NCBI RefSeq assembly: GCF_000150275.1
Contig: NW_002060949.1
Coordinates: 4,176,499 to 4,240,498, forward strand
Direction: 5' to 3'
Source of the DNA: Trichoplax adhaerens
Taxonomy: Eukaryota; Placozoa; Uniplacotomia; Trichoplacea; Trichoplacidae
Length of the DNA stretch: 64,000 nt
Part shown: positions 1-11,450 of the stretch, piece by piece
Numbering within the stretch: the stretch's first letter is position 1
How the letters are laid out: every line of letters begins with the position of its first letter
Position numbers and translations under genes: made by a program
The notes under the pieces: model-generated
What the model was told of the DNA's origin: nothing
The model's input: only the letters and a program-made list of their open reading frames with translations
Database searches by the model: none

Positions 1-600
1 TATGTAACTAATAATAGAGATTAATTAATATTACTGTATGTTAATACTTAAGATCGAAAGAAATTTTTAATTCTATCGTTTAAGGAAATGCATTTATTAT
101 TTTATTAAAGTAATTTCTGTTATTAATAATTAACTTACTATATTACTAAAACATATTCTATTTACTATAGAAGCTAATATGACGACATGATAGCTAAAAA
201 TAGCTAACAGCGTATGATAATTTCGTAGTTACACAAATACTACCCCGTGAATACTAGAATTTCTTTCCTTTAATTGAGTTTTATTACCGATGTCTGTCGG
301 TGTGCATCATCAACATAAAACCATAGCATGTTTACCATTTTATGAAGTACCTGTAAATCATCAGCTAAAATTATTTAGCTTTTCTACAGTGTTTATCTGC
401 TTTAGCATACATGTCTTTCATACTTAATCATTAACAATTCATCGAGAGAACTTCAATTAAATAATATTTATATATAAGCTCACTAATGAAAGCATGTCAA
501 GCCTATATTGTGATCAATTTATTGATTTGCTATTTACCGCCCTCTTACCGGATCACCTGATAACAAAAATTTTGTTTATGCATATCTCAATTTCTGAAGG
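1..600. other. Intergenic, upstream of first insulin-like gene
   Basis: AT-rich DNA with no open frame or splice-flanked block that I can recognise as coding. Its right end runs into the TATA box of the first insulin-like gene. Confidence 0.5.
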
Positions 601-608
601 TATAAAAG
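601..608 (+). promoter_or_regulatory. TATA box of insulin-like gene 1
   Basis: TATAAAAG lies about 340 bp upstream of the ATG. That distance is explained by a 5'UTR intron: a donor (CTTCAACA then GTAAGC) at 688 and an acceptor (TATCTAG) just before the ATG at 942. Transcription would start near 630. Confidence 0.65.
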
Positions 609-941
609 CCCAAGACTTTACGTCTATATCACAGAATTTATATCCAAACGATCAAATCGCAAACATCAAGTAATTCTACCTTCAACAGTAAGCTTACGAA
701 AGAAAATTTTTAATATCTTAAATTCTTATCTACTTAATTTATACATGTAACACTGTCAAATTGCATTAAACGTTGCAGAAAAAGCGCTTACAGAAGCATT
801 ACTATAGAAGAAATGTTAATTGTCTACTGTAAATTTTAGAAATTAAACAGTTTTAACCAATTTTTAATATTCAAATAGCATATGATTTAATCATTACTTA
901 TTTATTTCCTATCTAGCGATCGCTTAATTTTTTAAAACAAA

Positions 942-1437
942 ATGGGATCCCGCCAAATCACTTTAATTGCCTTGATTCTTCTTGCATTTATCATTATTGA
1001 CGTCAATTGCAGTGAACCACGGCAATTCTGTGCTCCTGATTGCTTCGACTGGCTAGTAGAAAATTGTCCTCCATTTAATCCTGCCAGATCAGGTATATAT
1101 AGCAATCGATCAAAAGAAGTTGCGGCTTAGTATTGTACTTCTACGAGTTGTTAGGAACTACAAGAAAATTAAGTTTAATTCCATAACAGTACGTGATAAT
1201 GCTTCTATCGTAAATAGTTCTATGTGTAGAATACATCAAAGCTACATTATTCTATCATGATTTCTTCTATATACTTAATTTTTTGAATTCTTTTAATATG
1301 TTACTGTAGCTATTGGATTAAGGCATTCCTTCCATCATATTCGAAACATCTACCGTCACGTTGCTCGAGATCTTCATGCTGACTGCTGTGAACAACCTGG
1401 TTGTACTGAAGAAACCGTTATTAATTACTACTGCTAG
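942..1437 (+). CDS. Insulin-like peptide 1 precursor (2 coding exons)
   Basis: Secreted insulin-superfamily hormone precursor. Exons 942-1092 and 1310-1437, joined in phase 1, give 92 residues. A hydrophobic signal peptide (MGSRQITLIALILLAF) ends near VNCS. The B-chain-like block FCAPDCFDWLVENC has the family's C-x11-C spacing. A basic C-peptide follows, then the A-chain-like block DLHADCCEQPGC...YYC after a single Arg, which places the CC at positions 6-7 as in insulin. The phase-1 intron in the C-peptide matches the classic insulin-gene intron. Oddities: an extra Cys inside the B block, and A-chain spacing CC-x4-C-x9-C rather than CC-x3-C-x8-C. A polyadenylation signal lies about 300 bp downstream. 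The insulin superfamily is clear from the sequence; receptor and function are inferred. Confidence 0.9.
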
Positions 1438-1703
1438 CATCAGAGGAATACCGTCCAACCAATATCAAGATCTAATCTATCAATAATATTTAAATAGATT
1501 GACTGAAATTTATATTATGTAAATTTTTCTCCATTTCAAGGGTAACAAATTTCATTTAATCGATCAGCGTTTTACAGGCCAACTTAGTAAATTGCTTCCA
1601 TATATTTTGCGGAAATCAAGAGCCAGTATGATTTTCAAATCTTAGTGTATCTATTTTAAATTTATTGCAGAAACATCCTACGTCACCAATGCGTTTCTAT
1701 ACC

Positions 1704-1811
1704 AAGATAAAGCTCTATGGAAAAATCCATAAAATGTTAATAAAGTAAATTTCAAATAAGATAAAAGTTCTATGGAACAATCCATTAAATATTAATAAAG
1801 CAAACTTCAAA
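1704..1811 (+). repeat. 54-bp tandem duplication carrying two poly(A) signals
   Basis: Two adjacent copies of a ~54-bp unit beginning AAGATAAA and ending in TTCAAAT. Each holds AATAAAG (near 1739 and 1794), so the 3' end of the first insulin-like transcript may have two polyadenylation choices. Confidence 0.7.
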
Positions 1812-4800
1812 TCAAATGATTGTGGACTGTACAAAATAGAGATTTAATTCCATCGCTTATCCATCATAAGAGAATTACTATTCCAACGAGATGATTTTTG
1901 CGTCTTTAATTTAAAGTAATTAACTACCCATATCCTAAAGTACCTAATTTTCGTCTACAATGTTATATACCGATTCCATATTCTACATGTAAACTTTTCT
2001 AGAAATAACAACCGAGCCTTTACTACACCTACAGATTTTTACTAATCTTCGGAGATACTCATATACTGTATATAAAGATATACTTTCTCGTCTATAGTAC
2101 GCCGTCATTTATGCTAAATGTTTAAGTTATTACCGTATTTGCCATATATTCTGAATTTGGATATTGAATAGCCTATAATATTAGTATAGTCACGCGTGGC
2201 TTTCATACATAGCCGAGATCTATAAATCTTTATTTCTATCCATCAGCGATCTTAAGTCATATTGCAACTATTTAAGCTACCATTATCCGATCATAAGTCC
2301 CATAATATTAGTCACAAGTTTGTTAAATAGAGTAAATGTAATCTTATTTTACTTGTTTAATAATTACTATATTAATAATTTAATTAGTATCATTAATAGC
2401 TAATTTTTGATGGCTTTCATAAAAAGATACATAACAAAGGAAAAATAGTTGTGGCATCAATACTGAAATATTATCCATTTAAAAATTATCACCTGCTACT
2501 GTAATTTCATGTTGTCCCGTACTACAGTAAAATCTGTAAATTCTAGGATACGATACTATAGCGTAACACTCTAAACATGTTGTAGGATACCTCATAATCA
2601 AGTGATTTCTTTAATAATATAATCTTGGCATTCGCTACCTGCTTCATATACTGTATATGCTGCAGTGTTTATGGTTACACATTAAAGTTGGTTTTCCAGG
2701 AGTATGGTAGTCATCATTCAATACCCATATACCACACATATTACAAATGTCACAAAATCATCCTATGACATTCTAAATTAGCTAATTAAGTATTCTTAGA
2801 GTAAGTAATTCAAATTAAATAATATTTTAAATGGAAGCTTTACATTTCAGTCTTGGAATGTTAGTATTCATTGCTGGTACCATCGCAGGGTAATCTCATA
2901 CCTATCTTAGGTTATCGTATTAAATGCATTTTAAGCTAATATCAAGTGTTCAAATCATGCTTTTAACGAGAAATACTATCTACTACCCTGCAATACAGTA
3001 TTAATATTCGTCATTATTGTAAACTGTATCTTATAATATCTTCATTTTAGCTAATTAATTTCTTTACGAGTTAGTATTTAAGGGTTAACGTACGAGCCAA
3101 ATTTCATTTATTTTTCACCTTCGAAATGTCATCTCATTATGATATAATTCCATCGAAGGCTTAGATTGCGAACAATAATTATGATAGCAAAGTATTCAAG
3201 GAATATGTAAATATTCTCTTTCAGCAAAGAACCTATTACGACAAATTTTTTCTTTTAATAATGTAATAATCGAAAACCAAGTATTCGTTTTCAAATCGTT
3301 TCAGTTACTAATAATTTGTATTTTTAATCGTTTTCAATACTGTCTCAGTAGACCTGAGAAAGGTTCGGTTCGGTTTAATACATTTATGTTCTATGCCTGT
3401 CTGTACATACATACTGTACATTTTCCAGTTCATATTTACGATTAAATCTGCAATTAAATCACCGTATAACTCTTTATTTTTTGCTAGATATTAATTCGTG
3501 AGCTTTCGATCAATACTATAAAATGCATTTATATATTTAAACTAACACATCACCATGTATGCAATCCAATTAGATACCGATGCTTAATATTTTATCCGGT
3601 GACGTTATAAAATGTAACTCCTGTGCTGTATATTGCTAAGACAGTGTAGCTATTACCTCTCCGATTTTAAAATTTGTTAATAGACTGCGAAACTTGTCCA
3701 CCTTACATAATATTTTCCAACATGATATTATTTATTTTTAGGACAGATTAAGCTTAATACCATAGCTTTTATTTAGAAATATTATTTACAATCTGTTATT
3801 CTATAAAGTTTCTTGCACATCATAATTGAGTTCGAATGAAGTAAATAAATGATTAGATGAAGTGGGAATAAAGCTTTGGATGCAAAAAAAATTTTTTATT
3901 TAGTTTATCAATGGTAATAATAAAAATATAATATAAATTATGATGTCATATAGTATAGTGTACAAATATACAGAACTAATATTGATATACAGTTACATAA
4001 AAATACATTTAGAAACACGCTATCCACGCATATGAAAGCCAATTGAAATATCATGTTTACATCAGGCGTTCTATGAGCCTGTAATAATAAGGCCAGTATT
4101 TACCTTTTCTTGAAAATAAGACATTACGATATTGTAGAAATTAACTCTGTTCACTACTTACCAATACTGTTAATGATCATAAATCATTGCTGATATTTTT
4201 ATAGCGCAATATTAAATAAAAGATGCATTGTTATTTATAGTTTTTAAAATCAATACTCTATCTTATCTTAGAACAGAACATTTCTAATATCAATTCTAGT
4301 CCATTCTTTTCTGTATGCATTTAATCAAAAATTCAGTTGGAGCTAAAATTAACACCTTAAGGTAACTATTCAGCTGCTTCATACTAATGTTGACTTCAAG
4401 ATATTAAAAAATCAGGTATCCTAAAAATATTTATCTTCTACTAAAATGCTTTAGCTTTAATGATGTTGTATAGCCATAATGCTCGTCAATAGCTTTAATT
4501 AGAAACAGATAGCATTCTTTAAGCGAAAATGTCATCAAAGAAACTATATTATAATCTAAAAATATTTTCCCGGTATATCATTGTAGCACTCAATCATTTG
4601 TGCATAGAATTAACAGGATTAAAAGCAGTAATAAATTAAGCTACACTCATTACTTTTACGATTTTGATTTCCGTAATACATTTTTAATTCTTCCATTATT
4701 TACTTTTGTCGTGAACTTAAAAGCTATTTTTATTCATCCTCTGTACAATTTAGATTTAATCAAACCTTAACTGCAACCTAACTACTAAGAAAATACTCAT

Positions 4801-5104
4801 AACAATACTATACTAAAACTATATATATCAATTTTATCTAGTTAAATAATAATTGCAAAAGCATGATCTTGGTGCGCCATCCTACGATATTTGTATTTAA
4901 TCATTAATATTGTATATATTTTACACTATCATTTATATCTTTTTCTTTTATTAGCACTGTTATTTATAAGTCGAATAAGAGTAGTAAAATACTTAAAACA
5001 TTCTAATGCTGTGATATGGAATTGCAATCCATTAACTTTGAATTTTATCATAATATTGATTCTATTTTTAAGATTTTTACACCTGCCACTGCGAAATGTG
5101 AAAC
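1812..5104. other. Intergenic between insulin-like genes 1 and 2
   Basis: AT-rich sequence of about 3.3 kb. I see no coding exon, RNA gene or array. The overlapping open frames around 4.9-5.2 kb are low-complexity and have no family motif. Confidence 0.5.
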
Positions 5105-5113
5105 TATATAAGG
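5105..5113 (+). promoter_or_regulatory. TATA box of insulin-like gene 2
   Basis: TATATAAGG, followed about 80 bp later by a 5'UTR donor (CTTCAACC then GTAAGC, intron from 5195) and an acceptor (TTTCTTAAG) ending at 5400, just before the ATG at 5426. The donor context matches that of insulin-like gene 1, so the promoter and 5'UTR intron were duplicated with the gene. Confidence 0.65.
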
Positions 5114-5425
5114 CGGACGAAAACAGTCTAAGATCATTTACTATCACATTAACGTAGCCAGACTTTGAAAGATCCTCAAGACTTATCTTCAACCGTAAGC
5201 AAAATAGAAGTTGATCAAACGATTAATTCTTATTACTAATGTTTCATTTCTTATACAATTGCAAACTATATTAACTTGTATTTTCTACCTTACTTAAATT
5301 TTATTGCTATAAAGTCTATAAGTAAAAGAGTCATTGGCTCTTATGTTACAGCTAGAGTAAATTCTGATCAATTTCCATTAAACTGTTCTACTTTCTTAAG
5401 ATCAAGTGATACCTTACCTATAAAA

Positions 5426-5934
5426 ATGAAATCTCAAGTATTCGCCATTATCGCTTTGGTTGTCGTAGCCATTGTCATCGTTGATGCTACCGGTACACAG
5501 CAGCAATTTTGTGCTCCCGATGCATTTGACTGGCTAATTAACAATTGTCCAACGAAGCGCCATGTAGCAGTAAATGGTATGATGTAACTACAAAATCTAT
5601 TGATGATAGCAGTAATGACTTGAAAATAGGCTTGAAATCAGTACTGAACTTATAATTATATTTCAAAAATCGTTGATGATTATTTATGGTTTAACTGCAT
5701 AATATATCACTTTTTATCTTTTCAACTTTGAGACTAAAGATTAACCCTTTTCGGTTTATGAAATTATCGATTAACAATTCTACATCATTTTAATTTCGTC
5801 TTCTAGGCTTACGATTCCGACGCAGTACACTTCGTCTTCGCCATCTTTACCAAAACATAGCCCGAGATCTTCATACGGATTGTTGCGGACAGCCAGGCTG
5901 TACTGAAGAAACTGTCATACAAAACTATTGCTAA
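5426..5934 (+). CDS. Insulin-like peptide 2 precursor (2 coding exons)
   Basis: Exons 5426-5576 and 5807-5934 are 151 and 128 nt, exactly the lengths in insulin-like gene 1, with the same phase-1 junction, giving 92 residues. The frame is open upstream to 5276, but the signal peptide (MKSQVFAIIALVVVAIVIV) fixes the start at 5426, just after the 5'UTR acceptor. B block FCAPDAFDWLINNC has C-x11-C and no extra Cys. A Lys-Arg follows it (CPTKRH), a likely B/C cleavage point, and the A block DLHTDCCGQPGC...QNYC follows a single Arg. The A-chain spacing is again CC-x4-C-x9-C. Clearly a tandem paralogue of the gene at 942. Confidence 0.9.
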
Positions 5935-7112
5935 AACAGCAAGAAAATATTCAACTAACATGGGAATTTGTTTACAATATATACATGTACTAAGCAATAT
6001 TGATGTTAAAGCAATTATGCTATAGTTTTATGTTGTGTGTATCAGCTCTTCCTGATATAAACGGCAAAATTATCCGTTCTCTAATATAGTACTTGCTATA
6101 TATTGTTAGCTACAGTAGGAGTAGACACTTAGATTATCAATATTTAATCCATTAAATCGTGTATTTCATCATCATTTCAGTGGATTGTTGAAAATTTAAT
6201 AGCTAGAAGTCTGACACTTAAGAATTGGTTAGTGAAATAAAGATATTCATCATTAATCAAAAATTGCCTGACATAGATCTAAGATCCCAAGGTTGATAAA
6301 TAAAGTGATTGATAAAGTTAGATTGCATCTCAATTAAAATTCGTCTAAATTTATTTTATTTCTCAATTGGTGACAATTACGTAATCAAGACATTCAAGAA
6401 CATTCACATAAATATTAATTTCAGATTTGAGACAGCATAAAAAATTAGACAACATAGCTGGTATAGCAGTACTGATCTTCCATAAAATTATTAAATATCA
6501 GCTGTGATAGTTATAAACTCAGTTTTAATTTGCATCTTTTCACACTATAATTCTTCATCTATCACTTAATAAAGATGTATAAATTATCTTATTCGCACTG
6601 CACTATCATAAAGGGGCTATTTATTATCAAGGGATAGCCGTATAGTTATTAACTGTTTTGGAAGTAACAGTACAACTACAGATTAACGTTAGAATTTATT
6701 CAAAAATTCATTTATTCTTTTATTCGCCTTCATTGCTTAAAATAGTTTGGATATAAAGATGTACTGTAATACTACTCTTGAACCTTATGGAATACCTACT
6801 GTGAACTAATTTCATGATTTTTTTGTCTTTCTTATGTTAAATTTAGCTAGTATAATTTCTGTATCATACTACTACAAATCAACTTAGTAAAACTGAATTA
6901 ATCGATGCAATATTATGGACATTTGCATGTTTAGTCTAGCCAACAATTCATCACAATTTCTAATGATTAACAGGATGATTGCTGTGATGTTCAGATTTTT
7001 AACCTATCCGAAGGGATTCAGTTCTAATCCTGTTCCTAGAGTGTTTTTTTCAAAATATGCGTATATATAGAGTTTACTTAGCAAAGTAAAGCCGATGTTA
7101 TTTTTATGGTAT

Positions 7113-7356
7113 TGTCACAACCCTCACTTGTGGCAAAGGAAAGTAAAGAACTCTAGTGTAGTTACTTAAAACTTGGGCTATTTCTCCCAGTACTTTCAGT
7201 TTCTATGAGAGAAGTATTTGAGAACTCGCTTTCTCGGCTGATCTCCACAGACAACTGACTAATTATTACACTATTCTTCACGATATGAGTCTTGCCGTTT
7301 CTTGAGTAATTACTTACTTTATTCTACAAACACACGCGCTTAAATAGGTTTCTACA
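7113..7356 (+). mobile_element. Possible solo LTR
   Basis: A 244-bp segment that starts TGTCACAACCC and ends TTTCTACA (TG...CA ends), with a more balanced base composition than its surroundings and an inner GAACTCGCTTTCTCGG block typical in style of gypsy-type LTRs. No 5-bp target duplication is visible (GGTAT versus GTGAA) and no internal retrotransposon genes are near. Tentative. Confidence 0.2.
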
Positions 7357-7880
7357 GTGAATCCCAATATTAACGAGTGAGAATTCATGCTTTATAAGTT
7401 ACATTAATTAGTATAATACCATTACTAAATATACATGTCGATATTCTCAGACTTAGATAGCTACAAGCTATCAGGTGTTAAGACGCTTAACCTTCGTCCA
7501 TATACAGCTCAATTTTTAGAGATTAACACACCTTATAAACCTACAGTAAATTAACTGCTAACAACTTCTATTTTTATCTCATTTCTACCATCCTATTATC
7601 AGCTACAAGCGCATTAAAACATAGCACATAACCTTATCTTATCTATTCATAAGCATTCATTAATTTACAGTTACTTAATTAGTAACGGCGTACCGTGACA
7701 GGTATATACGTCAATTCGACAGTCTATAACATGGAATTTTATACTACGGGAATAGCTATTAATCACGTTGCCAATGCACTTATGCAATTTTTAATAATAT
7801 TTTATTTCTAATACGAACATACCGTATACTCATGGAATAAGGGATCGTAATACGAACACCAAGTTTTACTATCACCTTGA

Positions 7881-8052
7881 TAATTCTTCCTATTATGTAA
7901 TTGAAAGTCGATTAATGTAATCATTACATATAAGGGTTTATAATTTTATTAATCTTATCGCTGTACTATAGCTTTAATAATTCCTCCTGTTATATAATTG
8001 AAAATCGATTAACATAATTACTATATAAAAGGGTTTTATAATTTTATTAAAA
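7881..8052 (+). repeat. 97-bp tandem duplication
   Basis: Two diverged copies starting at 7881 and 7978. Both run TAATTC, TTATGTAATTGAAA or TTATATAATTGAAA, then TCGATTAA, and end in GGGTTT(T)ATAATTTTATTAA. No coding content. Confidence 0.65.
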
Positions 8053-9749
8053 AGATCGAACGATAGTAAATTAATTAATACAAGCAAAGGTGTGTTGCAC
8101 TTTCGAGAATAAATTACTTACCTTGGAAAATACGAACGAACCTTTGCAATTGAAGCTTATTAATCTGGCCGATCACGAGGTAACCTTATGTTTGTTTATT
8201 TATGATAATACTAATCACAATTAAAACTTTTTTTTATCGTTAGCCTTGATTATCAAAGAAGCAATGCTTTGGTAGCTTTACATTTGTTCTTTAGGAATAT
8301 TTTCTGTACGCAATTGTACTTTAAAGTCAAAAATGATACTTATATCGATTTAATTTTTACTATAAAATTCTTGAATTATATTAAGATTTAATATGCGGCC
8401 TGATTAAGTGTACATGAATCGGCTCGATCCTATATCTTTACGAATATTACTGATAGCATAGAATCGTATACAGGCACCACGTATTTTAGGTTATTTATTT
8501 TAACGCTTCACGTACTAGACATATGTATCAGTACAGAAGTAGGTTTTAGATTAACATAGACAACATTTTGAATAGCTAAAAGATCAGTTATTTTTTAACT
8601 ATTACCTGAGTTATCGTCATTTTAAGAATATGAACTATAGGGTTTTCGATGCTACGAGTATTCGACTATTACTGTATATTATTATTTGATATTGAATTAT
8701 TAAATGGCTTCTTCACTTTGACGGGTATCATAGTACGGTATCAACTCTTTAACATGATGTAGGCAAGAAAGTTCATTCAAAAGGGATAATTTTAGAGCAC
8801 TATGTATTTGCGAACGAATGCTTATCCATTAGAACGAAAGGATTATCATTTAGATTATAATAAATCCATAAGAAACGTCTCCTTATTAATGACAGTCTTA
8901 AATTACTTCCTTGTTTTTAACCTAACAATTCACAATTCACTTTCGATACTGCCATTTTGATACTTAATCCATTACATAACCTTTATTTAGCGTATGAGTT
9001 TTAACTTAATCAACACTTACTTTATTGACATTCAGCTCTACACCACATACTATCGCCGTATTTCGTAACACATAATTACTGTAATTAGCTGAAATTATTG
9101 CACGTTTCTAAAAAAATGAATCATTATTCAAAACGATACGCAATAATGTTCACTAATGAACGACCATTCAAATATCCTAGGGAATATGTCATTCTATGAA
9201 TAGTCAAAATTCTTTCTTTTTCTAACATGATTTAATATAAAAGGAGAAAAGTTTCTAACAATCATTTAGAGGATTAGCACTTGATTCTTGTGTAGTAAAA
9301 TCAACTGAATTATAAGAACAAAGTTGGTAATAATGCGGTAAGCTATACACACCGAAGAAGCTTAAATGTAAAATGCATCATTAAAACATATTATAGCATT
9401 TTTCGGATAATTTAGGGTACAAATGGTATTATACTTAAAGCTGTTATAGCAAATTTAGACTCTATACGTTATTTCCTACCATATTAAGTAGCTAGCAAGC
9501 ATAATGATAGTTTCATAATCGAATCAGGATCGCCTGTTATGGCTTTAACTCCAAACAAAAAGTAGCGAATAGTCCCTGGCGGTAGTAAGAGATTATATTG
9601 TTATTTCTGTTTCACCGTAGGACAATTACGGTATTAATTCTATCGCATGATTTTCGATATTTATCAACATCGATTTCTCAGCTGTCTTAACTGACCAAAC
9701 ACAGTATACACTAACTTTCTGATTCATTATTGACAGTAGGAGAAAGCAG

Positions 9750-10415
9750 ATGAGATACATTGTGATCTTTTTTCTCATGTAAGAGGATAACAATTACTAT
9801 TTTTTTAGCTATAAAGCTATAGGATATTGCCTGGCAATCTTAATATTGATAACAGTACCTGGCTTGCAGGGAGAAACTGTTAGAAAGTTTTGCTTTCCAG
9901 ATGTTGCTCAGTGGCTGATAGAACATTGTCCTATACATGGAAAGTCAGCATATAATTCTCGTAAGTACGAAATTGATCGTTTATTATGAGTATGATACCA
10001 AAAACTTGCTTCCCTTCATCGTTTGCGATTTTACCCAACGAATATTCCTAGTATCGACTTAATAGACGATCGTTGACATAAAATAGACTGATAATATAAA
10101 GTACAGTGTATCTGTAATACTACTTTCACATAAGGAAAAATTAATTTTTATAGCTCCGCTATTATCGATCTTTATTCATGATCTAGTTTTCCTGTTGAAC
10201 ATCGTAAGCTGCTGTATGCCAACTAATTAATCTTAAATGATGCGAAAAATATCAAAGCCTACGCCAAAGTAAAGTTAATATCTACCTCTTTTTAATTTAC
10301 TTTTAATTTAGGTTATCTGACCAAATTTATCGTTTCCTCTCTCAAAAACCTAAACGAAGAGTGTTGTTATACCGCAGGATGTACCGCTGCTAACGTTATT
10401 AAAAACTACTGTTAA
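9750..10415 (+). CDS. Insulin-like peptide 3 precursor (3 coding exons)
   Basis: Third, more diverged member. Proposed exons: 9750-9778, 9809-9960 and 10312-10415, giving 94 residues. The signal peptide is split by a 30-nt intron (GTAAGAGG...TTTTTTTAG); joining across it keeps the frame and gives MRYIVIFFLIYKAIGYCLAI followed by more hydrophobic residues. B block FCFPDVAQWLIEHC has C-x11-C; A block NLNEECCYTAGC...KNYC has the same CC-x4-C-x9-C spacing as its neighbours. The second intron is phase 1 in the C-peptide, as in the other two. Cleavage before the A chain would be after a single Lys. No dibasic site and no clear TATA box are visible. The first exon is the least certain part. Confidence 0.75.
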
Positions 10416-11029
10416 AATTTAAAGGTTTTTTTTAATTATAGAGTAAAAGTGCAAGTACAGTATACAGCGAGGATTCGACTAGTTTAAAATAATAAGAAAA
10501 GAGTGCCACAACACTAATCCGCTTGTTATTGACATGCCTTTTTCTTGATAATAATGATTAAATTAATTTACAGAAAATAGCTATATTCGGTCTTACTTCT
10601 ACATAGCGTAGTACCTTAACTGGCTACCATTTATTGCACAACTCGTGATCACGTACCGAAAAACTGTAGTGTGCATGTTTATTGGATCCTGATAATTTTA
10701 TAAATCTTTCGCATAATAAAGAGAATGCATGGTAAACTTAACCAAAACTCTTTTTAATAAAGCAAAGACTTTTTACTATCTCATTGTCCTCCATTACATA
10801 GGCGTTATGTTCAGTAGTAGTTGCAATGACGCTTCCAATTTCCTGGCTAGATTTCGTTCGTGTCTTGATTCTTTATCGCAATATTCATAGAAAAGAGTAC
10901 GTGAATTTAAAATCCAAGCAATCTAGGTCATCGCGTGCAAGATAGCCCTGATAATTATATTTAATTATATATAATGTATAACGTATGATACCATAGACGG
11001 AAAAATGAGGAAATAAACGTGTATAAATC
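10416..11029. other. Intergenic after insulin-like gene 3
   Basis: AT-rich, with no open frame or repeat that I can support. Confidence 0.5.
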
Positions 11030-11090
11030 AGTACTTTCTATCTCGATTTCCTATTGTATTACCCATAGCAAATAATTAATATACTGTATT

Positions 11091-11450
11091 AAATTTCAAT
11101 TTAATCAATGTACGTAGTTACTATATATACATGCTATTGGTCCCATTCGATTCTTGATTTCCAATAGCAGTGTTTATGAGGAATAATTTATACGACTGAG
11201 TTGGATATATTAAATTTCATTTCAACTAATGTACTGTGCGTAGTTCCTATATACATGCGATTGATCTCTTTCGATTCTTGATTTTCAATAGCAGTGTTTA
11301 TGAGAAATTATTCATGCAGACGAGTACGTCATATTTCAATTAACTAATGCACGCCGTTACTATACACAAGCTATTGGTTTCTTTCGATTCTCGATTCCCA
11401 ATAGCAGTGTTCATGAGAAATCATAATTTATCCAACCGAGTTGCAATTTA
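11091..11450 (+). repeat. Three-copy ~120-bp tandem repeat with conserved hairpin
   Basis: Copies start at about 11091, 11212 and 11331. Each has an inverted repeat around a ~20-nt loop: GCTATTGG (11133-11140) with CCAATAGC (11161-11168); GCGATTGA (11257-11264) with TCAATAGC (11285-11292); GCTATTGG (11370-11377) with CCAATAGC (11398-11405). Each is followed by AGTGTT(T/C)ATGAG. Degenerate copies may extend to 11030 on the left and 11620 on the right. The stems contain ATTGG/CCAAT, the NF-Y core. No coding frame. Confidence 0.75.

Larger units (their letters stand above)
5935..9749. other. Intergenic between insulin-like genes 2 and 3
   Basis: No gene recognised over 3.8 kb. It holds a possible solo LTR (7113-7356) and a two-copy tandem repeat (7881-8052), listed separately; the rest is AT-rich with no structure I can support. 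Confidence 0.5.

Noticed and set aside
4891-5192. Overlapping open frames on both strands upstream of insulin-like gene 2
   Set aside because: Low-complexity hydrophobic translations with no motif; the region carries the TATA box and 5'UTR exon of the insulin-like gene.
6977-7010. Fragment reading DCCDVQIFNLS, like part of an insulin A chain
   Set aside because: No third and fourth cysteines follow at the right spacing and there is no B-chain partner; taken as chance.
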